Of a stretch of DNA of 64,000 nt, positions 45,331 to 55,825 are shown piece after piece; the stretch's first letter is position 1, and every line of letters starts with the position of its first letter. The translations under genes and the position numbers were made by a program. Location: contig MZZL01000390.1 in NCBI GenBank assembly GCA_002749535.1, positions 323,778-387,777 of the forward strand, in the 5' to 3' direction. This DNA comes from Apophysomyces variabilis (Eukaryota > Mucoromycota > Mucoromycetes > Mucorales > Mucoraceae). The notes below the pieces were generated by a model, which saw nothing but the letters and a program-made list of their open reading frames with translations, did not search any database and was not told the origin of the DNA.

Positions 45331-47921
45331 ATGGAAGATATTCATAGCTTGTGTATTAACACTATTCGTGTTCTTGCTGCCGACGTGACAAGCAATGCTA
45401 AGTCGGGCCATCCAGGTAATAATATAAGCATTGTACTTTCACTGTTTCATTTACACGCTATTTAATGATGGTATTCGTTCAGGCGCGCCTATGGGATGTG
45501 CACCGATGGCACATGCTCTCTTCAGTTGGTTCATCAACGCAAACCCGAAGGATCCTTATTGGCCCAATAGAGACCGCTTTTTGCTCTCTAATGGTCATGC
45601 ATGTGCCTTACAGTATATATTACTGCATTTTCTTGGTTATAAGATGACCATGGAGGATCTGAAGCAGTTTCGCAAGGTCAAAAGCAAGTATGGCATGGTT
45701 TATACGTTCCCTGAGAGATATGCTTAGAATACATGCATAAATAGGACACCAGGGCATCCGGAACGAGGTCACACTGAGGGTGTGGAAGTCACCACGGGCC
45801 CTCTGGGCCAAGGCATTGCCAATGCTGTCGGATTGGCTGTAGCTGAAGCCAATATTGCTGCTACTTTCAATAAGCCGGGTTATGATCTTATCAATAACTA
45901 TACGTATGTTATTCTCGGCGATGGATGCCTTCAAGAAGGTGTGCAGTCTGAAGCCTGTTCGCTTGCAGGGTAAGTGATTAAAGTCAATCAACCTTTCATA
46001 ATTAACTTGTTTTTGACAGTCATATGAAGCTTGGAAAGTTAATCGCTTTGTATGATGACAATAAGATTACCATTGATGGTGATACAGCTCTTTCATTCAC
46101 CGAAGATATAATCAAACGCTTCGAGGGCTATGGTTGGCACACTCAGACTGTGCTTGATGGAGACCATGACTTAGACGGCATTCGTAAGGCAGTGGAAAAT
46201 GCCAAAAAAGTAACCGATAAGCCATCCATCATCAAGATACACACCACAATAGGTACGCATAGGTAAACCATTTCAACGAAGGGTGCTCACTGGCCTTTTC
46301 CTTCAGGCTTCGGTTCTCAGATGCAAGGCAAAGAAAAAGTGCATGGCAGCCCTTTGGAAGGTCTGTGAGCGGACGTAGACAATGTTGGGCTTTTTATTCT
46401 TATCTAAGCATTACAGCTGAGGACATTAAGCAAGTGAAAAAGAAATTTGGCTTTAACCCAGATGAATTTTACGTCGTTCCTCCAAAGGTAATATTAGATA
46501 TCGATGCTTTGTTGATGGGCTGATGCATCTATTACTTCTTCTTACCGTTTGCTCTGTTTCATAAAAGGTCTACGAGTATTATCATAAGCTTGCTGCCGAA
46601 GGTGCTAAGAAACAAGATCAGTGGAATGAGCTATTTTCCAGGTATAGCAAGGAATATCCTAAAGAAGCTGCGGAATTCAGACGTCGCATGGAAGGCCGGC
46701 TTCCTGATGGCTGGAAGGATGTATTACCTCGTTACAAGCCAGAGGACGATGCCATAGCTTCGCGCAAGCTCTCTGAAGCTGTCCTTAACAAGCTTGCTGA
46801 TGTTATTCCGGAATTAATCGGTGGTTCTGCCGATCTCACGGGCTCCAACAACACCAGGTGGAAAACTGCTGTCGATTTTCAACACGTAAGCCTGTTTCCT
46901 CTGTCAATAAGCGAGGCTGAAACACCATTTGATGTAGCCGTCCACAAAACTAGGTGACTATTCCGGTAGGTACATTCGCTACGGCGTACGTGAACATGGA
47001 ATGCATGCCATGATGAATGGTATAGCCGCTTATCAAGGTTTGATCCCATTTGGCGGAACCTTCCTCAACTTTTTGACGTAAATAATTTCTTAATGATAGC
47101 ATAAGTTGTTATTAATGTGTTAACCTATTTGCCAATTAGATATGGATGGGGTGCAGCTCGTTTGAGTGCTTTGTCAAAATCCCGTGTCATATATGTCATG
47201 ACACACGACTCGATCGGTCTGGGTGAAGACGGTCCTACACATCAGCCAATTGAGACCCTTGCACTCACTCGTGCAACACCGAACATGCTGACCTTCCGTC
47301 CTGCTGATGGAAATGAGGTATCAGGTGCTTATATGCTTGCGCTCGAGAGATCAGAAACCCCGTCCATTATTGCTTTGTCACGCCAAAACCTACCGCAAAT
47401 TAAAGGCACCTCGATCGAAGCAGTCCGTCAAGGTGGCTACGTCCTAGACCCGGAGTCGGATAGCAACCCTGAAGCCATCCTGGTTAGCACTGGTTCGGAA
47501 GTGTCGATAACCGTTGAAGCTGCCCATCTTTTGAAACAGAAGGGCTACAAGGTTCGGGTGGTTTCTATGCCATGCACCGAGTTATTCGACGAGCAACCGC
47601 TTCATTATCGTCAATCAGTGCTTTTGAAGGATGTCCCTGTGGTAGCTGTTGAAGCTTTGAGCACCTTTGGATGGCAAAAGTACTCTCACGCGCAGGTTGG
47701 CATGGTGACTTTCGGCGCGTCTGGGGTAAGGATCGAAAGAAACGGAATCCGAAGCGATAGAAGCTAATTGGTCCAATTTAATGCAGCCTTACAAAGACGT
47801 ATACAAGGCATTCGACATCACGCCAGAACATATTGCAGAAATGACAGATAATGTTGTTAAATATCTTAAGAAACTTGGTCATGTTCCCGAGTTGTTCCCG
47901 CAATATGGCCCTTGCGCTTGA
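45331..47921 (+). CDS. TKL1: Transketolase
   Basis: A thiamine-diphosphate enzyme of the non-oxidative pentose phosphate pathway; it moves two-carbon units between ketose and aldose phosphates. Ten exons: 45331-45415, 45483-45687, 45745-45969, 46020-46252, 46307-46360, 46417-46487, 46568-46885, 46938-47077, 47140-47725, 47787-47921, giving 683 aa. Motifs: [39 protein letters not shown], the ThDP-binding GDG...N region ([10 protein letters not shown] to [10 protein letters not shown]), [37 protein letters not shown] and [17 protein letters not shown]. Exon 5 is only 54 nt. The start is the first ATG after a T-rich leader. It lies in tandem between NUDCD1 and the CoA-transferase with tiny gaps. 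Confidence 0.97.
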
Positions 47922-47926
47922 ATAAA
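47921..47926 (+). terminator. AATAAA signal overlapping the transketolase stop codon
   Basis: The last A of the TGA stop (47919-47921) is the first A of AATAAA. If used, the 3' UTR would be only some 15-30 nt, which fits the 164-bp gap to the next gene. Confidence 0.4.
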
Positions 47927-48085
47927 ACAAAAAGGACACAAGGCAGGCCTCTTTGTTTTTTTTCCCAGCATGACAATTATCCGTTGTACAAAGTTTACGG
48001 TTGTAGTCAGCTCTGGGAAAAACCATTCTTGGCTTATAAGCTGTTAAATTCGTACTATTATTCTCTCTATCGGCTTTTTGCCTCG

Positions 48086-49797
48086 ATGTTTCACCCACGA
48101 TGTCAGCAGCATGTCGTCTTGAGATTTACTCGCTCATTATCTTCCTGTCGTCCTTTGTTGCACAACTTGAAATCGCCACAGCCAACAAATGGTCCACTGG
48201 ACGGCGTTCGTGTCCTTGACTTGACTCGCGTATTAGGTTATTTATGCCCAGATCTAGATAAATAGTGGTTTAACTCTTATGTAGCCGGTCCCTATTGTAC
48301 AATGATGCTTGGTGACCTGGGGTATGCATTTTGCTTGGGAAATTATCCATTTTGCACACTGATAAGTCCAAAACACAGAGCTGAAGTTATCAAAATCGAG
48401 CATCCTCAGGGTGATGATACACGAGCTTGGGGCCCTCCATTTGCAAAAAATAAGGATCCAAACGACACAAATAAAGGTGAATCGGCCTACTTCCTTTGTG
48501 CCAACCGTAACAAAAAATCTGTAACGGTAAATATGAAATCTGAGGGCGGCAGAAAGCTTTTGCATGATCTCGTCAAAAAATGCGATATTCTGGTTGAAAA
48601 CTACCTACCTGGAAAGCTAGATAGCATGGGTATGGGTTACAGCGAGCTTGCTAAACTCAATCCAAGGTTGATCTATGCCTCTATCACGGGTAAGTTGCGC
48701 AATATGCGCACGCAGCAAAAGGAAATGACTTGGTACATTTACTGCCGCAGGTTATGGTCAAGATGGGCCTTATGCGAAGCGACCAGGCTACGATGTGATT
48801 ATTGAGGTAATTTGAAGAACAGGACATAAAGCGAGTTGGTGGTAGTCGGATGACATACAACGTAGAAAGATAGGCAGAAGCAGGTTTGATGCATATCACT
48901 GGCGAAGCTCATAGACCTCCCGTCAAAGTCGGGGTCGCAATTACAGGTATGCTGCAAGTGTTTATCGAAAGGAATACTTGCTGAAAACAAAAGGGTTGTA
49001 GATTTAACGACCGGTAAGCCACCGCAACGGGCATCATGCTAGGTTTCTTATTGTTGCTTTGAAGGTCTTTATGCCCATAGTGCCATATTGGCAGCATTGA
49101 TCCAGCGTGGCGTTACTGGTCAGGGTCAGCGAATTGATTGCTCACTGATCGAGTCGCAGGTGGCATCCCTTGCTAACGTCGCCTCTAATTACCTAATTGG
49201 CGGCAAAGAGGCACAACGACTGGGCACTTCTCATGCTTCCATTGTCCCGTATCAGGTTATGCCAACGAAGGATTCTTTTATCATGCTCGGAACGGGGAAT
49301 GAGGGACAGTTTAAGCAGTTATGCCATCGTTTGGAGATGCCGCATTTAATTGATGACCCCCGATTCAGAACCAATAGCGATCGTGTTCAACATCGTACAG
49401 AGCTGATTCAACTAATTGAAGATCAGTTAACGAAGGAAACAACCGCGTTTTGGACCAAGAAATTCGAGGATGGCAATTTTCCATTTGCACCTATCAACAA
49501 TATTAAACAAACTTTTGAGCATCCTCAGATTATCGCCCGAGGATTGGTTCAGGAAGTTGAGCATGAACGAGCAGGAAAAATAAAGCTTGTTGGTAGGTCT
49601 ATCAGCCCTCTTTACATGTCTCAATCTGATTTTGTGTATTAGGGCCTCCTGTGAAGTACAGCGGCTTCAAACCTAGCATTCGTCTCCCACCTCCCGTTCT
49701 GGGTTCCCACAACAACGAGGTATTCAAGGATATTTTAGGTTACACTGATCAAGCCATTGAACAGCTTCGCCAAACCGGAGTCATTGGCGGACAATAG
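48086..49797 (+). CDS. SUGCT: Class III CoA-transferase, SUGCT-like (succinyl-CoA:glutarate type), mitochondrial
   Basis: A CaiB/BaiF-family enzyme that swaps CoA between short dicarboxylic acids. Similarity is strongest to the succinyl-CoA:glutarate enzyme, but substrate is inferred. Eight exons: 48086-48236, 48285-48321 (37 nt), 48379-48689, 48751-48806, 48874-48946, 49002-49013 (12 nt), 49065-49592, 49643-49797, giving 440 aa. The N-terminus (MFHPRCQQHVVLRFTRSLSS) is Arg-rich, lacks acids and looks like a mitochondrial targeting peptide. Then come [73 protein letters not shown], and GVAITDLTTGLYA, where Asp210 is the expected nucleophile. The 12-nt microexon carries DLTT. Late blocks are SHASIVPYQ and GTGNEGQF. 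ATG 48086 was chosen because it gives the targeting peptide. Confidence 0.93.
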
Positions 49798-50112
49798 ATA
49801 AAAGCCATAGTGATCAATAGCAAATCGTTATTCAACCTCCACCGTACGAATTGCTCGCCTTCAATCTCTCTAAAGACATCATATCTACAACATCAATACA
49901 CCGAGAAAATAGAATTAGGAGCAAATCACATTTAATGTGTCATTTAAAGTTCGGATATAATGCTGATGAATGCTACAGGTTTCATTAGCACGCAAAATAG
50001 GTTAGATTTCGCGCAGGTTAAACTTCAAAATGAGATGAATTTCCTTGTTTACTTTTTAGTTATAAAGATGATGTACATGTAAATAGTTATTATAAGTATT
50101 GAATAAATTGAT
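49798..50112. other. 3'-3' spacer, SUGCT / coproporphyrinogen oxidase
   Basis: A 315-bp AT-rich convergent spacer, consistent with two 3' UTRs. No gene was seen. Confidence 0.6.
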
Positions 50113-51186
50113 CTAGACCCATTCTCTAGGGTGTTTCAGGACCTGAACGAGAGCATCTTCTTTGGATCCCGGTTCAGGTTCGTGACAATACTCCCACCTT
50201 GCGGTCAAAGGTAGGGTCATCATAATTGATTCCACACGCGCACAGGGTGTCTGCAGTCCAAAGCGAGTGCCACGATCCCATACCAGATTAAACTCGCAGT
50301 AACGACCCCGACGAATTTGTTGCCAGTGTACCATGTCTTCTGTGTATTCCATCTTACTACGTTTTTCCAGGATGGGGACATAGGACTGCAGGAATCGGTC
50401 ACCACATGCTCTCACGAATGCAAAGATCTCCTCAGCCGGTCTTCGGTTGAAGTCGTCGAAGAATATACCACCAATGCCTCTTGCCTCGCCTCGATGACGA
50501 TTGTCAAAATATCGGTCAGCCCATTGCTTGAATTCAGGATAATAAGCTGGATCAAACAGATCGCATGCTTCCTTGTAAATTTTGTGGAAGTGGATACAGT
50601 CTTCCTCAAACAGATATATTGGTGTCAAGTCAGCTCCTCCACCAAACCACCACAGCATAGGCGTTCCGTCCGGATTCATAATTTCGAAATATCGGTAGTT
50701 CAAGTGAACAGTGGGTGCATTGGGATTTTTTGCGTGCATCACCATGGAGATACCAGTAACAAAGAAGGGTAACGGTTGTGTAGTAGGGATATCCTTGCCT
50801 CGGTCTTCACGCATTTGCTGCGCTGCCGCAGGAGATAACTCGCTGTAGACCACTGAAACGGCTATACCTGCCTTTTCCATAATATTTCCATCCTGCAAGA
50901 CGTACGTAACTCCTTCGCCTCCGTGTTCAGCTCTTTCCCAGCATGTGCGCTCAAATGGTTTTCCGTCGATTTTTTCAATGCCCTCAGCTATAATCTTCTG
51001 AAGGTTCTTGACGTAGACTTCCATTCTTAAGCGCATTGGATCCTTATCGTTGATCGGCCGTTGTCTCTAATTGGTTCTCTTATTTTAAGTTATCTTGCAC
51101 AAACCCATATCAAGCTTTCTGCGCGGAAAACTTACCAGCTCCGCATCTTGCTGAGCAATCTTGGTAATAACACTATTGAGCACCAT
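50113..51186 (-). CDS. HEM13: Coproporphyrinogen III oxidase, aerobic
   Basis: It decarboxylates and oxidises coproporphyrinogen III to protoporphyrinogen IX, using O2, in haem synthesis. Two exons: 51186-51136 (17 codons) and 51066-50113, giving 334 aa, the family length. Motifs: GKPFERTCWERAEHGGEG, VSVVYSEL, GISMVMHAKNPNAPTVHLNYRYFE, WWFGGGADLTPIYLFEEDCIHFH, RGEARGIGGIFFDDF, RRGRYCEFNLVWDRGTRFGLQT and ESIMMTLP; these carry the conserved His and Asp catalytic residues. There is no obvious mitochondrial presequence, so it is probably cytosolic as in yeast. The short first exon was set by its ATG and the GTAAGT donor at 51135. The gene is divergent from YJU2B. Confidence 0.96.
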
Positions 51187-51722
51187 GGAAGAAGATGGAT
51201 AAGGAGAGAAATTGTTGTGCTGTTTCCGAGGCAAATGAAGAGTCTTTTAAATAATGGCCTGAGAAATAATACGATGAAGTTTGGATGGCGTGACAATATT
51301 TAAGTCTCCGAAAGAGAACGGTCAAACCGCTGCCGGCATGTTTCCGTATTGCAAAACGATCGACATTTCGGGCAAGTGTAAGTCTGCGTTAGAAACAACA
51401 TTGTACGATACAGCAACTGTCTGGAAAGGAAACAGTCCATTATTCTGCACTAGAGTTCGTTTAAATTATAAGTTGTTAAAGAGGTGTTAATGAGAGGTCA
51501 TTAACATTTAAATATGAGCGAAGCACAATTTCTAGCGAGAAGCAAAATAATCGCCAGAATGGGATCAATCCGTTTGCTGGAAAGATAAAAAAGACCGGCG
51601 TTGCGGATTCTATAGCTCGCAACACAGCCAGACTCGAAAACTTTTGATGACGTTGGCGGAGTTTTACGGTTTTATGATGCCGCTTTTGAAGCCTTGGTGG
51701 TTGTTTTTGGTTCAACAAATCG
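51187..51722. other. Divergent promoter region, HEM13 / YJU2B
   Basis: 536 bp between two divergent starts and presumably both promoters. No specific site, such as a haem- or oxygen-response element, could be identified by eye. Confidence 0.5.
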
Positions 51723-53043
51723 ATGCAGCCCTTCAACAAGTATTACCCTCCCGATTGGACTCCTGAAAAGGTATGTTGTATGATTACATGTCTAACAGAT
51801 TTGCTTATTTCCGCATAGGGTACGGTTAACCAGCATGTGGGAAAGCACCCGTTGGGAGCCAGGGCCCGTAAGATAGATCAAGGCATCCTTGTCGTCAGGT
51901 GATTGCCCTTTCAGATTATGCATCGGTCATTGTTCTAACCCGTGGAAGATTTGAGCTACCATTCAATATTTGGTGCACGGGCTGCGACAACCACATAGGC
52001 AAAGGTACTCGTCAGCTTTTAATCGCGACACAGCTGCTCACCTCCCATGTACAGGTGTTCGATATAATGCAGAGAAAAAGAAGATCGGCAATTACTACAG
52101 CACTCCGATCCTGCAGTTCCGGATGAAATGCCACTTATGTAGTCAATGGATTGAAATCCACACGGATCCGAAGGTATAAAGCGATCCTTTTTATGCACAC
52201 GTGATTTGACAAGGAAATTAGAATGCGCAATACGTGGTTGTCAGTGGAGCTCGAAAGAAGGTAGAGGAATGGGAGCCTGAAGACAGCGAAGTCATTCGTC
52301 TTAAAGGTAACTGTTCTGTTCAACAAGGAAATCTATCCTAACGTAGGCACCGCTACTATTGTAGATGAAGAAACAAAGGAGAGATTAGAAACGGATGCTA
52401 TGTACCGGTTAGAGCATGGCATAAAGGACAAAAAAGCTTTTGACGAAACTGTACCTGTTCTTACGCAAATTCAGCAACTGAATGATTCACAATGGAAAGA
52501 TCCGTATGCGCGGTCGCAGGAACTACGACGGAAGTTTCGGGAGACTAAAAAGAAGGAGAAGGCGATAGAACAAGAAACAGAACGATTGCGGGACAAGAAT
52601 TCTCTCCATATAAATTTATTACCGGAATCCCCAAGCGATGCAAGAGAAGCGCAATTAGTTGAATATGCGGGTAAGAAGATAGAGAGAAAAAAAAAGTTAA
52701 AAATATAAGACGAATGATTGAGTAACTGTCCTTAGGCCGTGCTCAGGAAGACGTTAATCATCGCAAACTGGAGAAGACAGTATCACCATTATTTGGACAA
52801 CTATCTATGCACCAATTTGCAGATGATTTGGGGAAGCGTGCATCACTTCGCACCCGGTTGAAAACGGATCCTTTCTTACAGAACGCAGGGTTCAGTAAGA
52901 CCAATGAACATCAAAGCGACCAAGCAAAAGCAGGTAAACCTGACAATGTGGCAGTAAGACCGATAAAGAAAATGAGACATGATAAGGCTAAAGAAGGTAG
53001 GACAAAAGGGAAGGGTAGGGTGTTTTACGGTCGTCTTGATTAA
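51723..53043 (+). CDS. YJU2B: YJU2B/CCDC130-family spliceosome-associated protein
   Basis: It belongs to the CWC16 family of nuclear proteins linked to spliceosome activation. Seven exons: 51723-51770, 51819-51898, 51949-52004, 52055-52173, 52222-52306, 52347-52670, 52736-53043, giving 339 aa. The conserved first half reads [40 protein letters not shown], then a zinc-binding set with C-x2-C in WCTGC and in [21 protein letters not shown] and [17 protein letters not shown]. The second half is a charged coiled coil ([21 protein letters not shown]) and a basic tail. The KYYPPDW start, rather than the YJU2 paralogue type, puts it in the CCDC130 branch. A gene for the splicing machinery fits an intron-rich genome, but that is only context. 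Confidence 0.94.
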
Positions 53044-53184
53044 TATGCATAACAGTATCATCTGCACTCGTCAATTATACCGATTCCGATTCCAACTCCA
53101 ATTCCGAGTAGTATATTGCAGGAGGTTATCCAAAGAAGGTGAAATCATAGTTGCTGAGCTAGCTACAGCAATGGAAGGAAATAT

Positions 53185-54013
53185 TCATGCATTTGCAACC
53201 TGTCGCATAAGGTGATAAGGGTTCCCAGGGTTGATTGTGATATTCTCGATCTTCAAAAAGAACTGGATGGTGGATATATCCGGTGTCTCAGTTGTCGTAT
53301 ATATGATCACCTCAACAAACAGCGGGAATTGTTGGAAAACTTCCTCCAAATCGTCAGTGATGAGAGGTTGGCCGTCTTCTAGGCTATGGTAGAAATAAAT
53401 ATGACCAGTGCGGATTTTGAGGAATACGTTCGAAATTCCTTTCAGAGAACGGAGAGATGTGCGTGATTTGAGTTGATTGAGGATGTCTTCAGCCAAAAGC
53501 TCGACACTGTCCTCGAGTATCGGCAAGTAGTCGGGTGTTTGGTGATGCATTAATTTGTGGTCCAACCATTGTTCAAATATTCGCAAGATATACGAGGTCG
53601 ATTTCGAATTGCCTAGGGTGGGCAGCTGTGTGTGTGGGGGGGGGAGGAAGCGATGCGATCAGTGATTATCCTTATTTGTGATAATATCGTACCGAGATAA
53701 AGCGGTTACCGCCATCCAAGAAATAAACAGCTTTTGTTGTGTTTGCATTTTCTGTAAGGATTTCATTCTCGAAAACATCATAGTTCATAGGTAAAGAGTG
53801 TATCGAAGGAGTGTCATGATCCGTAGTGCCTGTTGCAGTGGTTTCATCGTCGTCATAGTAAGTGCAGCTAATATCATAGGTTGGAGGAAAGTTTTCTTTT
53901 TGCATAGGGGTTACTATGAAGAAAGGAAGAGGGACAGGTGTTAGCGAATTGGACAGGTAGGGAAACCAAAGGAGGATGACTTTACTTTCCGCGGGAGAGT
54001 TATCAAACCACAT
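53185..54013 (-). CDS. Uncharacterised 243-aa protein
   Basis: I do not recognise it. Two exons, 54013-53710 and 53612-53185, join in frame as LDGGNSKSTSYILRIFEQW. The donor GTAACC at 53709 was preferred to the later GTACGA because only it keeps the frame. The start MWFDNS has A at -3. The protein has no signal peptide or membrane span. It has an acidic/Thr-rich patch (YYDDDETTATGTTDHD), then an alternating hydrophobic second half (EDILNQLKSRTSLRSLKG, NVFLKIRTGHIYFYH, FPLFVEVIIYT) that looks like a folded alpha/beta domain. It is convergent with YJU2B, 141 bp apart. The intron contains a nine-base C run near its 3' splice site. It is probably a real, lineage-restricted gene. Confidence 0.65.
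53636..53644. repeat. G9 run next to a (TG)n tract, inside an intron
   Basis: Nine G in a row follow TGTGTGTG. On the coding strand this becomes a C run plus CACACA just upstream of the TAG acceptor at 53614-53613, so it may serve as the pyrimidine tract. It is a likely indel hot spot. Confidence 0.8.
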
Positions 54014-55236
54014 TTTACTAAAAAGGCAAAATGTCAATGGATGAGCTGGAAGCGAATATATACAAGACCGAGTGGAAGATTTTATGGGCTGATGTTTTAT
54101 ATACCTAGGGGTTGCTGTTTGTCTCAAAGTGTCCTTCTTCCCTAACATGCGTATGAGCTAATGGTCTTAGTCGTCCCACAATTCGGACATTGACTGGGTT
54201 CACTTTTTCTAAAATTTTTAACATCAGAATCTGAGCAAAAGCAAGTAACGCCATATTTATGAAAAGTATTGGATGGGACTTGATGATTTTAATTCTTTGA
54301 TTTTTCAAATAAGCGTGTCCGAAGAGTTTTTCTTTGGCTAGCTTTTGCCCAGCTTTTCATAAAGTGCTAGAATAATATAATTATAAAAAGCCATCATAGT
54401 ACATTGGATTGCTGCTTTTCTAAGTATCGAAACTTTCCAGGGTCTCCATCCGGCTTGACATAAGATACATATAAAGTTGCCTGACAGATCCATTACAATA
54501 ATCAAATTATCACGATGGCATTCTGCACTGGTTTTGGCAATGATGGAAGAAACATGGAACCAATCAGGATGGAGTTATTCATTCGTGATACCCATGACAG
54601 GGAATTTAGCATGTTGGAAATATATATTGATGAGAGTTTACCATGAACCACATCTAATAATACAATACAACAAATCACATGGCTGACAATGACACAAGAT
54701 CAGCCGTTACTATCGGCAAACTTGACGTTTACCCTAAATTGAGCCGAAAGCAACCACGTTGAGAAAGAGAACATTTATGGAAATGGAACGTGTAGGTAAC
54801 GAATGAGCGGCTAGTCACTTGCAAACTCCAAGTGATCGGAGTTTTCTTTTGACAGCTCGAGAGTGCTGGTTATTGTTACTTTTGCTAAGCACTGACCACT
54901 GATTCCGCATTACAACAAAACACTTGTTGCATTGTGTTTCAAGGTGCATTAGCCTATATCTGACTGAACATCTCGCTTTTCTGCAGAGAATTCCAAATTG
55001 GCAACCTACGCTTTAAGTGTATCATCCTGGACAAATACATACGATTCTTGGCATGTGGCTAATGCATAAGGCTGTTCCAAGCTTCCATTGACTTTCTGTC
55101 GTTCACTTCACGGATTTAAGGAATGCTGTTCGTGTGTATGCCATGAATGACAAAGCAGACGACCAAACACCAATAAAAACAGTATTTGTTTCCCCTTCGA
55201 GCAAGTTCTTGACATTAAGAAGGTGCTCACATTCGT
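54014..55236. other. 1.2 kb intergenic region, no gene seen
   Basis: Only short frames (54105-54308 on -, 54477-54686 on +) without domains. This is the upstream region of the uncharacterised 243-aa gene. Confidence 0.5.
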
Positions 55237-55671
55237 TCAGACTTCATACTTAAAAGCATTAGTGGTCAAAGAGATAAACAGTTGCGGGACGCCATGAGCA
55301 TCTTTGAAGACAACGGACGACGTATCAATAACTGGGGACTCTGAATTAAACCGCAATGTAACTGCTGGCAGATGATAGAACTCTGTGCTGAAGTTAACGA
55401 ATGGGAAAAATTGCTCAAATTTAAACCATGCTTCTTTGAATGCAGAGAAAACCGAAGTTTTGCCTTTGGACACCCTCCTGAGGCATTTAAACTGGAACCC
55501 ATTGATAGAATGGCTCAGCCTAATACGGGCAGTTCGGATATTCTTTTGATTCCTAAATGATATCTTTGTGTGAGGAATGGCCGGAATGATGGATGTCCGT
55601 GGCAACCATATGTTCAAGACGTCACCCAAAATCGTGCGACAAGTCAAAGGCCACAGCTGCAGAGTCAGCAA
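55237..55671 (-). CDS. Doubtful open frame, 144 aa
   Basis: A single open frame with no recognised domain. The C-terminal half (RFNSESPVIDTSSVVFKD, GVPQLFISLTTNAF) has plausible protein composition, but overlapping frames on both strands are also open, so chance is not excluded. It lies 154 bp downstream of the 629-aa membrane protein gene on the same strand. No better start or splice partner was found. It could be a real small gene, a gene fragment or noise. Confidence 0.2.
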   Translation of the reverse strand: MLTLQLWPLTCRTILGDVLNIWLPRTSIIPAIPHTKISFRNQKNIRTARIRLSHSINGFQFKCLRRVSKGKTSVFSAFKEAWFKFEQFFPFVNFSTEFYHLPAVTLRFNSESPVIDTSSVVFKDAHGVPQLFISLTTNAFKYEV

Positions 55672-55825
55672 ACCAAACTGTTACTGGAAGCATTTCCGTC
55701 GTTTCCACACCGAAATATAGGAATGATGTGTAGTATGCGGACCTTTTTGTTCTACTATTTGCGAAGTCTATGTATCTAAACAGATTATGGCAGCTGAAAT
55801 ATTAATTAGGCATCGATCCAGCATT

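Noticed and set aside
21231..47921. A pentose-phosphate gene cluster (epimerase plus transketolase)
   Set aside because: The two genes are 23 kb apart with seven unrelated genes between them; shared pathway is noted but clustering is not supported.
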